Below, piece by piece: positions 22,872-31,704 of a DNA stretch of 64,000 nt (position 1 is the first letter of the stretch; the number at the start of each line of letters is the position of its first letter). The notes beneath the pieces are model-generated. The model did not search any database. It saw only the letters and a program-made list of their open reading frames with translations, and was not told the origin of the DNA. The translations under genes and the position numbers were made by a program. Location of the stretch: positions 3,359,501-3,423,500 of the forward strand of contig CP023454.1 in NCBI GenBank assembly GCA_002356635.1. Reading direction: 5' to 3'. Source of the DNA: Rhodobacteraceae bacterium QY30 (GTDB lineage Bacteria; Pseudomonadota; Alphaproteobacteria; Rhodobacterales; Rhodobacteraceae).

Positions 22872-23869
22872 CCTCGGACACCGAGGCGCACCGCCTTGCC
22901 GAAGCCGCGCTGGCGCACTGGGGGGGATCGGAACGCCCGGTCCGGCTGGTCAAGAACCGCGAAAACATCGTGTTCGAGGTCTGGCTGCCCGGCAACCGCC
23001 GCGCCGCGCTGCGGCTGCATAGACCCGGCTATCAAAGCGCGGAAGCGATCGAGGCCGAACTGGCCTGGACCGCCGCGTTGAAGACGCGGGGCTTCGGCGT
23101 GCCCGGACCTCTGCCGACGACAGACGGGCGCCTGCTGGCAACGCTGGTCGACGGCCGTCATGCCTCGTGCGTGGGTTGGCTGACGGGCGACCCTATCGGC
23201 AGCGCGGAAAGGCCGCTGGCCGGGTCGCCCGCCGAACAGCGCACCCTGTTCGTCCGGCTGGGGACGCTGGTTGCCGACCTGCACAACCTGACCGACGCGG
23301 GCGCGATTCCGCCCGCCTTTCCCCGCCCGCACTGGGACCTTGACGGCTTGCTGGGCTCTGATCCGCTGTGGGGCCGCTTCTGGGAAAACCCCTGCTTTTC
23401 CTCTGCCGAGCGCGACATGATCCAGTCCGCGCGCGCCGCCGCCCGCGATGACCTGCACCGCTTCGTCGCGGAAGGCGCGGATATCGGCCCGATCCATGCC
23501 GATGTGCTGCGCGAAAACGTCCTTCGCGATGGCGACCACCTGCTGTTGATCGATTTCGACGACAGCGGGATCGGCTTTCGGAACTACGACCTTGCCACCG
23601 CCATCGTCCAAAGCCTGGAGGAGCCGAACCTGGCGCTTCTGGCCGAGGGCCTGCTGGAGGGATACCGTCGCCACCGTTCCCTGCCCGAGGCCGCGGCCCG
23701 CCGCCTTGCCCTGTTCATCGGACTGCGCACCTTCGCCTCGGCAGGCTGGATCATCACCCGCGCCGCGCCCGACGACAGCCGGCAACGATTCTACGCCGAT
23801 CGTGCGTTGCGCATGGCGCGGCACATCCTTGGCGGAACCTCCCCCTGGGACGGGCCGGAATTCGGCTGA
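22868..23869 (+). CDS. APH-family kinase, likely hydroxylysine or amino-alcohol kinase
   Basis: 333 residues of the aminoglycoside phosphotransferase/choline-kinase fold. The Brenner motif GPIHADVLRENVL (207-219) supplies catalytic Asp212, and IDFDDSG (228-234) holds the Mg2+-binding Asp. It overlaps the phospho-lyase-like gene by ATGA. In animals the two neighbours' homologues are hydroxylysine kinase and its phospho-lyase, so the same two-step route is inferred here; substrate is unproved. Confidence 0.8.
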   Translation: MTSDTEAHRLAEAALAHWGGSERPVRLVKNRENIVFEVWLPGNRRAALRLHRPGYQSAEAIEAELAWTAALKTRGFGVPGPLPTTDGRLLATLVDGRHASCVGWLTGDPIGSAERPLAGSPAEQRTLFVRLGTLVADLHNLTDAGAIPPAFPRPHWDLDGLLGSDPLWGRFWENPCFSSAERDMIQSARAAARDDLHRFVAEGADIGPIHADVLRENVLRDGDHLLLIDFDDSGIGFRNYDLATAIVQSLEEPNLALLAEGLLEGYRRHRSLPEAAARRLALFIGLRTFASAGWIITRAAPDDSRQRFYADRALRMARHILGGTSPWDGPEFG

Positions 23870-23972
23870 TATCCGACCGCGCGGTCGATTTCACGCCAGT
23901 CCCCGCTTGCGCGAACCTGATTTTATGGGGAAAAGAGGCCGGGGCAGGAACAGAGAGCGGCATAACGTTTCC

Positions 23973-25382
23973 ATGATCAAGAAAGCCCTCATGCTTGTGT
24001 CGGGCAATGCGTTCGCCTCGGCACTCAGCCTGCTGCGAAACCTTGCCATCGCCCGGCTGATCAGCCCCGAGGATTATGGCGTCGCCTCGACCTTTGCGAT
24101 CAGCATGTCGATCGTCGAGATGGTTTCGTACCTGGGGCTTCAGCAATTGATGATCGTCGACCGCGACGGCGATGATCCGCATGTTCAGGCCGCGGCACAG
24201 GGGTTCCAGGTGCTGCGCGGCTGCATGTCCAGCACGCTTTTGTTCCTGATCTCGGGCCTTTATGCCGCGTTTCTGGGGATTCCACAGGTCGCCTGGGCGT
24301 TCCAGACGATTGCGCTTGTGCCGCTGTTCAACGGCTTCCAGCACTTCGACCAGCACCGTCTGAAGCGCCACCTGAACTTCAAGCCCTCGATCCTGACTAC
24401 CGCGTTGCCGCCCCTGTTCTCAGTGCTGGCAATCTGGCCCGCCTACATGGTCTGGCCCGACTACCGCGTCATGCTGGTGTCGATCTTCGTCCAGGCGCTG
24501 TCGATGGTCGCGGTGTCGCACCTGACGGCGGAACGCGGCTACCGCCTTGCCTGGGACAATGCGCTGGTGCGCAAGGCGATGCAGTTCGGATGGCCGCTGC
24601 TTCTGAACGGCGTCCTGCTGTTTGCGATCTTCAACGGCGACCGGCTGATCATCGGGCGCGAACTGGGGATGACCACGCTCGCGATCTTCTCGATGGGTTT
24701 CACCCTGACGCTGACCCCGACTTTGGTTCTGGCCAATTCGCTGCAAACCTTTTTCGTGCCGCTGCTGTCGCGCGAAACGGACAATCGGCCCGCCTTCCAG
24801 ACCCTGGCCGAAGCGACCATCGAAGGTGGTATGGTCATCGGACTTCTCTTGATCCTGGGAACCAGTCTTCTGGGCGGGCCGATCGTCCACGTTCTGCTGG
24901 GCGCGAAATACGAAGACCTGCTGCCCTTCCTTGTGCAACTGGGGATCATGCAGGGGGTGCGCGTCGCCAAGACCGGTCCGTCGGTGATCGCATTGGCCGG
25001 AAAGCGCAACGGCATGTCGATCTGGGCCAACATTCCCCGCATCCTTGCCCTTCCCGTAGCCTGGTTTGTCGTCGTGCGCACAGGCGACATCGAATCGGTG
25101 ATCGGGGTCGGCCTTGCGGCGGAAATGATCGGCCTGTTGATCGCGCTCTGGACCACGCGGACCCGGCTGAACATCCGGCTGCGCAACCTTATCCTGCCGC
25201 TGGTGCTGTTCTTCGGCTTTGCGGCGCTGTGCTATTGGGATGCCTGGATGAACGTCCCGCAACCGCTTCTGACGGACCATCTGCATGGCGGACTGGTTGC
25301 GGTTCTTCTGCTGGGACTTGCGACCATCTTCTCGATGTCGGCCCTGCGGACCGTTGCGCTGCGGCGGCTTCGCCGGGGCTGA
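23973..25382 (+). CDS. polysaccharide flippase, Wzx/PST family
   Basis: 469 residues from the ATG at 23973; an in-frame ATG at 23925 would add 16 basic residues. About 12-14 membrane helices. The N-terminal pattern NAFASALSLLRNLAIARLISPEDYGVAS is typical of lipopolysaccharide/O-unit flippases (MATE superfamily). It would move undecaprenyl-linked repeat units across the inner membrane for Wzy-type polymerisation. It opens the exopolysaccharide region and is convergent with an acetyltransferase gene. Confidence 0.9.
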   Translation: MIKKALMLVSGNAFASALSLLRNLAIARLISPEDYGVASTFAISMSIVEMVSYLGLQQLMIVDRDGDDPHVQAAAQGFQVLRGCMSSTLLFLISGLYAAFLGIPQVAWAFQTIALVPLFNGFQHFDQHRLKRHLNFKPSILTTALPPLFSVLAIWPAYMVWPDYRVMLVSIFVQALSMVAVSHLTAERGYRLAWDNALVRKAMQFGWPLLLNGVLLFAIFNGDRLIIGRELGMTTLAIFSMGFTLTLTPTLVLANSLQTFFVPLLSRETDNRPAFQTLAEATIEGGMVIGLLLILGTSLLGGPIVHVLLGAKYEDLLPFLVQLGIMQGVRVAKTGPSVIALAGKRNGMSIWANIPRILALPVAWFVVVRTGDIESVIGVGLAAEMIGLLIALWTTRTRLNIRLRNLILPLVLFFGFAALCYWDAWMNVPQPLLTDHLHGGLVAVLLLGLATIFSMSALRTVALRRLRRG

Positions 25383-25469
25383 GTTTCAGAACCCGCGGGC
25401 ATTGTCGCCCTGGGAGGGGCAGGCCAAGGAATGTTCAGGGATTTCCTGGCGGGTGGCCAAATGGCCCTC

Positions 25470-26012
25470 TCAACTGCGGTGCCGCACCACCCGTGCCGGA
25501 ACACCGACCGCGATGGCACCCGGTGGAATATCGCGCGTGACGACCGAGCCCGCGCCAATCACCGCGCCGTCGCCGATCGCGATGCCGGCCGTGATGATCA
25601 CGCGCGCGCCGATCCAGCAATCTTTGCCGATGATGATGTCGCGTTCCACCATCGGCTGTTCCGTGATCGGCAGCGCCGCATCCAGCCCGTAATCGGCGGC
25701 CGTCACGAAGACTTCGGGGCCGAAGGTGGTGCGGTCACCGATGCGGATCCAGCTTGTGGTCTTGCCCGCCCAAAGCGAACAGCGGGCCCCGATCTGGACC
25801 TGGTCCCCCAACTCGATCCGTTCGGCATTCGCCAGGGACACATTCGGCGCCAGCCGCACGTCTCGTCCCAGGGACATTTTCCGCCGCTGCGAAACATGGC
25901 TGTAGCCGTAGAAATGGATCAGCCGAAGCGGATGGATCAGCACCGCCGCATCCAGCGCCGAACGCATAACGCGCCTGAACCGGGAAAATGGAGTACGTAC
26001 CGTAATCGCCAT
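25470..26012 (-). CDS. left-handed beta-helix (hexapeptide) O-acetyltransferase, WcaF-like
   Basis: 180 residues from the ATG at 26012, which has AGGTG upstream; the longer start at 26036 lacks one. Hexapeptide repeats run through the central and C-terminal part (LGRDVRLAPNVSLA, IGARCSLWA, IGKDCWIGARVIITAGIAIGDGAVIGAGSVVTRDIPPG), ending with the usual GVPARVVR. It most likely O-acetylates a sugar of the exopolysaccharide. Divergent from the next glycosyltransferase across 158 bp. Confidence 0.85.
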   Translation of the reverse strand: MAITVRTPFSRFRRVMRSALDAAVLIHPLRLIHFYGYSHVSQRRKMSLGRDVRLAPNVSLANAERIELGDQVQIGARCSLWAGKTTSWIRIGDRTTFGPEVFVTAADYGLDAALPITEQPMVERDIIIGKDCWIGARVIITAGIAIGDGAVIGAGSVVTRDIPPGAIAVGVPARVVRHRS

Positions 26013-26170
26013 CGGACACCTGCATCTTTGAAACATTCATCAGTTTTAGACCGGTTTGATCAAGGAATCAGGTAACAACCGATTTTGGTTTGAATGTGGC
26101 AACATCCCCGACTAAAACCGCGCCTGTCTGATAGCTGGTCCTGAAGCCCAAGAACATCGGAAATACCACG

Positions 26171-27199
26171 ATGGATGCCCGCCAAGAGACCAACGCCTCG
26201 ATCGGGGTCGTGATCGTTGCCTTCAACACCGGGGATGACCTGATCGCCTGCGTGGAAAGCCTGCGCCATCAAGCGGGTGGCTCTCCTTGCATCGTCGTGG
26301 TCGACAATCGCTCCACCGACGACACGATGGCAAAATTGCGCGCATGGGCAGCGCGAACCGAAGCGGAAACCGGGCAGAAGATTCTGGGCACCGATCCGGC
26401 CGATGCGCCCGCACAGGTGATCCTGGTCGACAGCGGCTTCAACCGGGGATTTGCGGGCGGGGTCAATGTGGGGCTGGGCGTCCTGGCCGCCATTCCGGCC
26501 ATCCGGCATTTCTGGATCCTCAACCCCGATGCTTATGCCGATGAAGGCGCGGCCCGGGCCATTCTGAATGCCGCCGCCGCCCATCCCGGCTATGGCCTGA
26601 TCGGCGGCCGGATCTGCTATACGGACAAGCCGCCAAGGATACAGATGGACGGCGGACGGGTGAACCGCTGGACCGGGGTCACGGCGAACATCAACCTTGG
26701 CCGGTCGCCCCAGGACCTGCCACCGCCGCCCGGGTCCGCCCTGGATTTCGTCAGCGGTGCGAACGTCATCGCCTCGCGCAGGTTCTATGACCAGGTGGGC
26801 CCCATGCGTGAGGACTACTTCCTTTATTACGAGGAAGTCGACTGGGCGATGCGACGGGGTGCGCTTCCCTTGGTCGTCGCGCCGGATTTGCTGGTCTGGC
26901 ACCATGCCGGGACCGCGATCGGATCCCCGACCCTGGAACGACTCGCGTCGCCCTTCTCATTCTGGTTCAAGTATCGCAGCCGGATGAAATTCATGCGCCG
27001 TTTCAACCCGCTGGGCCTGCCCGTGGCCATGGCCTATGCAACGGCAAAGGCGGCGCAACTGGCGCTGAAAGGGGCCTGGCCGCAGGCCACGGCGTTGCTG
27101 CGGGCGGTCTATGGCCTGCCTGCACCGAAGGTCGTACGGGATCGGCTTTCCCCCGAAGCGGCGCGCCTGGCGCTGAGCCGCGGATCGCGCCAGGGGTGA
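26171..27199 (+). CDS. glycosyltransferase family 2
   Basis: 342 residues. GT-A fold signatures: VVIVAFNTGDDL (N-terminal nucleotide-binding strand), VDNRSTDDT, and NPDAYAD as the DxD-like metal site, then DYFLYYEEVDWAMR containing the acceptor-side ED motif. Layout resembles rhamnosyl/galactofuranosyl transferases (WbbL-like), which would suit the dTDP-rhamnose operon, but the sugar cannot be read from sequence. Its stop overlaps the GTG start of the next gene. Confidence 0.87.
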   Translation: MDARQETNASIGVVIVAFNTGDDLIACVESLRHQAGGSPCIVVVDNRSTDDTMAKLRAWAARTEAETGQKILGTDPADAPAQVILVDSGFNRGFAGGVNVGLGVLAAIPAIRHFWILNPDAYADEGAARAILNAAAAHPGYGLIGGRICYTDKPPRIQMDGGRVNRWTGVTANINLGRSPQDLPPPPGSALDFVSGANVIASRRFYDQVGPMREDYFLYYEEVDWAMRRGALPLVVAPDLLVWHHAGTAIGSPTLERLASPFSFWFKYRSRMKFMRRFNPLGLPVAMAYATAKAAQLALKGAWPQATALLRAVYGLPAPKVVRDRLSPEAARLALSRGSRQG

Positions 27200-28080
27200 A
27201 AGGGGCCTTTCGGATAGCTGCGCTGTTGGCGGCCCTGGCCGGTCCTGCATCTGCGGCAAGCCTGTCGCTGCGCGGCGATTACACCTGGACCGAAGGCAGC
27301 GCGGATTTCGGCGGATTGTCCGGGCTGATCATGGGCCGGGATGGCGGCACCCTGATCACCGTCAGCGATAATGGCGTGATCTTCCAGGCCGATGTGACAC
27401 GCAACGACGCAGGCGTGGTGACGGCCATTGCGGCAACCTCGTCCCTGCGGCTGCACGACAACGCAAACCGTCCCGTGGCAGGATTCCACTCAAACGCCGA
27501 GGCGCTGGCGCCCGGTCCACGCAATCGGGTGATCGTGGCCTTCGAGGGGTATTCCCGGATCGCAGCCTTCGACCTGCCCGATCCGAAGCCGAAGCCCCTG
27601 CATCCCTGGAACCTGTTCAAGCCGCTCTGGGGCAATACCGGGATCGAAGCTCTGGCCTGGCTACCCGATGGCCGCTTGATGGCTGTCGTCGAAGAGGCGG
27701 TGGACGGCCGGCATCCCGTCTACGTCCAGACGGGCCGGAGCTTTTCCGAGGTTCCGGGTCTGCCGGCGGACGGCGATTACGGCGCAACGGATGCGGCGCT
27801 GGGGCCAGACGGCCGCCTTTACCTGCTGGAGCGGCGACAGGACTGGCTGATGCGTTTCCAGACCCGGATCCGGCGTTTCACCGTCCTGCGCGGGGCGGAA
27901 CCCGCGTTCGGCGCCGGCGAAACCTTGCTGGAAACGCAGGCAGGCCAACTGGACAACATGGAAGGTCTTAGCCTTTGGCGGGACACTGTCCGCAATGTCA
28001 CGGTTCTGTCGCTGGTGTCGGACGATAACTTCCTGCCGGTTCAATCGACCCGCCTGGTGGAATATGACCTGCACGACTGA
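27196..28080 (+). CDS. esterase-like activity of phytase family protein, exported (copy 2)
   Basis: 294 residues starting with GTG inside the GGTGA overlap with the glycosyltransferase. Signal peptide at residues 1-20 (AALLAALAGPASA). It shares DFGGLSG, IEALAW, GPDGRLYLLER, FQTRIRRF, DNMEGLSLW and VSDDNF with the gene at 19262, so the two are paralogues. Coupling to polysaccharide genes suggests an ester-cleaving or calcium-binding role at the envelope; this is inference. Confidence 0.83.
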   Translation: MKGAFRIAALLAALAGPASAASLSLRGDYTWTEGSADFGGLSGLIMGRDGGTLITVSDNGVIFQADVTRNDAGVVTAIAATSSLRLHDNANRPVAGFHSNAEALAPGPRNRVIVAFEGYSRIAAFDLPDPKPKPLHPWNLFKPLWGNTGIEALAWLPDGRLMAVVEEAVDGRHPVYVQTGRSFSEVPGLPADGDYGATDAALGPDGRLYLLERRQDWLMRFQTRIRRFTVLRGAEPAFGAGETLLETQAGQLDNMEGLSLWRDTVRNVTVLSLVSDDNFLPVQSTRLVEYDLHD

Positions 28081-28120
28081 CAAGTGCGCAATCGGCCCCC
28101 ACGGGTCGCTGGAGGGATAG

Positions 28121-29329
28121 ATGGCCGCTGACACCCCACGCAAGGTTCTGATCGTCGTGGAAAACCTGCCTGTTCCGCTGGACCGCCGGGTCTGGCTGGA
28201 AGCAACCACGCTGAAATCCAGGGGCTATGAGGTCAGCGTGATCTGTCCGACCGGGCGTGGCTGGGACAAGTTCTACGAAGAAATCGAAGGCATCCATATC
28301 TACCGCTACCCCGAGCCGGTCGAGGCGCATTCCGGGGCGGTCGCCTATGCCAAGGAATATCTGCATTCGCTGTGGCACTGGTTCCGGCTGGCGCACAAGG
28401 TCCGGCGCGAACAGGGTTTCGACGTGATCCACGGCTGCAACCCGCCCGATCTGGTCTTCCTTCTGGCCTGGGCGTACAGGCCCTTCGGCGTGCGCTACCT
28501 GTTCGACCACCACGACGTATGCCCCGAACTGTTCGAAGCCAAGTTCGGCAAGAAGGGCCTGCTGTACAAGATCATGCTGCTGTGGGAACGGATCACCTTC
28601 GCCACCGCCTCTGTCTCCATTGCCACGAACGAAAGCTTCCGCGCCATCGCCCTGTCGCGCGGCAAGATGAAGCCCGAGGACGTGTTCGTGGTGCGCAGCG
28701 CGCCCAAGATCGAAAAGTTCGAGATCCGCCCGGCCGATCCGGCGATGCGGAAGGGCGCGGGAACGGTCCTGGGTTATGTCGGTGTCATCGGCCAGCAGGA
28801 AGGCATGGACCTTCTGGTGGCGGCAGCCGACCACCTGATCCGCGCGATGGGCCGGTCGGACGTGCATTTCATCATCGTGGGCTTCGGTCCCGAGGTGCCG
28901 ATGGTCCAGGCGGATGTGACGCGCCGCGGGCTGGACGCGCATTTCACCTTCACCGGTGCGCTTTACGGCGAAGATTTGCTGCGGGCGCTGAACAGCTGCG
29001 ACATCGGCGTGAGCCCCGATCCGAAGAACGCGATGAACGACATTTCCACCATGAACAAGGTCATGGAATACATGACCCTGGAAAAACCGGTGGTGCAGTT
29101 TGACCTGAAGGAAGGCCGCGCCTCAGCGGGTGAGGCTTCGGTTTATGCCGCCGCCAACGATCCGAAGGATTTTGCGGCGAAGATCGCGGAACTGATGGAT
29201 GCGCCGGACCGCCGGGCAGAGATGGGCAAGATCGGTCGGGCGCGGGTGCTGGACAAGCTGTCCTGGGCGCATTCGGTGCCGCACCTTCTGGCCGCCTATG
29301 ACCGGATCTTTGCAAAAATGGGCCGCTAG
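28121..29329 (+). CDS. glycosyltransferase family 4
   Basis: 402 residues with GGAGGG before the ATG. GT-B fold: VLIVVENLPVPLDRRVWLEATTL at the N-terminus is typical of WcaL/WcaI-like exopolysaccharide transferases. The C-terminal half has GYVGVIGQQEGMD and the donor-site region KNAMNDISTMNKVMEYMTLEKPVV. It adds a sugar to the lipid-linked repeat unit in the cytoplasm. Its TAG overlaps the convergent rhomboid stop (CTAG). Confidence 0.88.
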   Translation: MAADTPRKVLIVVENLPVPLDRRVWLEATTLKSRGYEVSVICPTGRGWDKFYEEIEGIHIYRYPEPVEAHSGAVAYAKEYLHSLWHWFRLAHKVRREQGFDVIHGCNPPDLVFLLAWAYRPFGVRYLFDHHDVCPELFEAKFGKKGLLYKIMLLWERITFATASVSIATNESFRAIALSRGKMKPEDVFVVRSAPKIEKFEIRPADPAMRKGAGTVLGYVGVIGQQEGMDLLVAAADHLIRAMGRSDVHFIIVGFGPEVPMVQADVTRRGLDAHFTFTGALYGEDLLRALNSCDIGVSPDPKNAMNDISTMNKVMEYMTLEKPVVQFDLKEGRASAGEASVYAAANDPKDFAAKIAELMDAPDRRAEMGKIGRARVLDKLSWAHSVPHLLAAYDRIFAKMGR

Positions 29330-29979
29330 GCCCGGGTACGCGGGGCGCGGTCCAGAAGGCGGGCCGCGATCCACCCCGCTATGAAGCCACCCAGGTGGGT
29401 TTCCCAGGCCAGATGGCCGTTCATCGCCCACCAGAGCAGCAGGTTCAGCCCCGCCAGCAGCAGGATCGCGCGGCCCACGGGCGCAAGGCTTGCCCTTTCG
29501 GCGCGCAGATCCTGATACTCCCACCCGACGATGGCGCCGATCATGCCAAACAGCGCGCCCGATGCGCCGACCATTGGCGCGATGACGGTCGACAGCAGCG
29601 CGAACCCTATCGCGCCCCCGATCATGCTGGCCAGGTACAGGACCAGAAATCGTCTTGGTCCGACCCGGTCCAGCAGCGGCGGCGCGACAGAAAACAGCGT
29701 CATCATGTTCAGCACGAAATGCGACAGACCCGCGTGGATGAAGCCGTAGGTGAAAAACATGGTCAGCGGCTGCAACGGATAGTTCGGCCGCCAGTTGCCC
29801 AGAAGGCCACTCCAGAAGCCGGCGTATGCAAAGACAAGCTGCCGCCATTCCGTGCGTCCCCACCAGCCCATGTCGGAACCGAACAGCACCGCTTCGGGAA
29901 GCAGGCACAAAAGGAAAAGCCCCCAGACGACGGGGGCGATTCCAGGATCATTCCGGTGGTTCTGGTCAGAGCGGGACAA
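29326..29979 (-). CDS. rhomboid family intramembrane serine protease
   Basis: 217 residues, about six membrane helices. Catalytic Ser140 lies in GASGALFG and His195 in ETHLGGF; the HxxxN motif HFVLN is at 87-91. The start is a TTG at 29979 with no clear ribosome site, overlapping the exosortase stop by 14 bp, so the position is uncertain but translational coupling is likely. Rhomboids cleave membrane helices; rhombosortases are a branch that sorts C-terminal tags. Here the partner is exosortase D, so a joint role in protein sorting is possible. Confidence 0.85.
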   Translation of the reverse strand: MSRSDQNHRNDPGIAPVVWGLFLLCLLPEAVLFGSDMGWWGRTEWRQLVFAYAGFWSGLLGNWRPNYPLQPLTMFFTYGFIHAGLSHFVLNMMTLFSVAPPLLDRVGPRRFLVLYLASMIGGAIGFALLSTVIAPMVGASGALFGMIGAIVGWEYQDLRAERASLAPVGRAILLLAGLNLLLWWAMNGHLAWETHLGGFIAGWIAARLLDRAPRTRA

Positions 29980-31558
29980 AGCGCGGCAGCGATTTCAGAC
30001 TTTGTTCCATGAAGCGCATGATCCGGGCATCCGCATCGGCCTCGGCTTCATCGGGGCCGATCGGCGTCACGAAACGGACCAGCGCGCCATCGGTGCGGCC
30101 CATCGTCAGACTGTCGCGCAGCACCGACATCTTGGCCTGAAAGTCGTTGGACATCCGCTTGCCCCGGCCTTCGAACCAGTAATAGACCAGCTGTTTCGAG
30201 GTGCCTTTCTGGATCACGGCGCGGTTTGCATCAATGATCCCGTAGCCGGATGCGGTCATGTCGACGGGCGTGGCCTTCAGGCTGAACACTTCCCACCCGC
30301 CGGTCGGCAGGCAGACCTCGGGCGAATGGATGCCCTGCCCTTCCGTCTGCTTGTTGTAATAGGCCACGAAGAACGACACCAGATCGCCCTCGCCCGGTTT
30401 CTGGTAGAAGGCGTTCAGGTAGTCGTCGGCCGCCAGAACCTTTTCGATATCCGGTGTCAGCTGCGTGGTGTAACCCGACCAGCCATCCACATCGCGCGGG
30501 TAAAGTGCCAGAGGGTCGCGGTCCAGCTTTTCGATTTGCGGCGCCGGCAGCAACTGCCATGCGGCCGAAGCGGCCCCGGTCAGCAGGACGGCCGCCAGCA
30601 GGGCCAGGGTGGCGCGGATGCGGAAGATCCGGGTGAAAATCTGGCCGAAACCCTCGAAATCCAGATCGATGGCCTCGGTCAGGGGCAGCGGGTTGGGCGC
30701 CAGGCGCTGCAGCAGCACCGCCAGCAGGAACAGCAATGCCACGCAGATCAGGAACACAACCCAGCCTTCGAAGAAGTGCAGGAAGCCTTCTGCCTGTTCA
30801 ATCCCGTACTGATTGACCATCACACCGATCACCCCGATCCGGAACGAGTTCATCAGCACCGTCAGCGGCGCCGCCGTCAGCAGCAGGACGGCCTTGTGCC
30901 ACAGCGGCCCGCGATAAAGGATCGCGAACAGGTAGGAAAAGCTGAGGATCGGGAACAGGTAGCGCAGGCCCGAACAGGCTTCCGCGACCTGAAGCTTGTA
31001 CACCCCCAGGTCGATCACGTTGCCTTCCAGGAACACTGGAACGCCCGCCCGTTCGACGAACCAGACACCCAGTTCGGACGAAACGCCCTGAAGGAAGATC
31101 GTCAGTTTCCAGTACAGGAATTGCGGCAGCGGCAGCATGAAGATCAGGTGAAAAACCGGCAGCATGTGGGTGATGCCGCGCATCCAGCCAAAGACGACGA
31201 GCACCACGCCCGCCACCCAGATGATGAAGGCATAGGTGATGATGTCGGGCACGCGCATCAGGTTGCCCAGTGCGGCGATGCCCAGGGCCAGCACGATGAC
31301 AACGACGCCGGGCCAACGCAGCCGGGCATTCGCGTCGGGCAACGGGGCCTTGCGCAATTCCCGCAGGAACAGATACAGCGAGATCAGCGGGATCAGCGGG
31401 CCGTGGCTGTATTCCGCAGTCGACCAGGCATTCGCCAGCGACACGAAGCCCATCCAGAAGATCGGCAGGCAGGCCAGTATCAACGCCGAGAAAAGCGCCA
31501 CTCCAGCGAGGTTGACCGGCTGGCGGGTGGTGCTTGGGGAAAATGTGCTGTCAGTCAT
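29966..31558 (-). CDS. xrtD: VPLPA-CTERM-type exosortase (XrtD-like) fused to EpsI domain
   Basis: 530 residues. The first ~290 form a polytopic exosortase with the transpeptidase-like triad Cys195 (EACSGLR), Arg240 (NSFR) and His261 (GFLHFF). Residues ~310-530 are an EpsI/DUF3485 domain with its signature [12 protein letters not shown]. Exosortases cut C-terminal PEP-CTERM-type tags and transfer the protein to the surface or an exopolymer. The fusion and the VPLPA-type substrate at 41048-41701 point to the XrtD class. It is coupled to a rhomboid gene. Confidence 0.9.
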   Translation of the reverse strand: MTDSTFSPSTTRQPVNLAGVALFSALILACLPIFWMGFVSLANAWSTAEYSHGPLIPLISLYLFLRELRKAPLPDANARLRWPGVVVIVLALGIAALGNLMRVPDIITYAFIIWVAGVVLVVFGWMRGITHMLPVFHLIFMLPLPQFLYWKLTIFLQGVSSELGVWFVERAGVPVFLEGNVIDLGVYKLQVAEACSGLRYLFPILSFSYLFAILYRGPLWHKAVLLLTAAPLTVLMNSFRIGVIGVMVNQYGIEQAEGFLHFFEGWVVFLICVALLFLLAVLLQRLAPNPLPLTEAIDLDFEGFGQIFTRIFRIRATLALLAAVLLTGAASAAWQLLPAPQIEKLDRDPLALYPRDVDGWSGYTTQLTPDIEKVLAADDYLNAFYQKPGEGDLVSFFVAYYNKQTEGQGIHSPEVCLPTGGWEVFSLKATPVDMTASGYGIIDANRAVIQKGTSKQLVYYWFEGRGKRMSNDFQAKMSVLRDSLTMGRTDGALVRFVTPIGPDEAEADADARIMRFMEQSLKSLPRFVPL

Positions 31559-31673
31559 TCTGTGTACTGATACGGGAACGGTTCCATTCAGCCTACGCGA
31601 TGCGGCTGGACTTTGCGACCGCTATCCGCCCTGACCCCGGACGGAGGCGGCGCGTTGTTTTGGGAGGCAAAAG

Positions 31674-31699
31674 ACAATCGGCTTTGGAAAGCCGATTGT
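31674..31699 (-). terminator. intrinsic terminator after the outer-membrane beta-barrel gene
   Basis: ACAATCGGCTT pairs with AAGCCGATTGT around a 4-nt loop. On the minus strand the hairpin is followed by CTTTT, so it ends the PrsT-Wza-barrel transcripts before the exosortase gene. Confidence 0.75.
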
Positions 31700-31704
31700 T
31701 TCGG

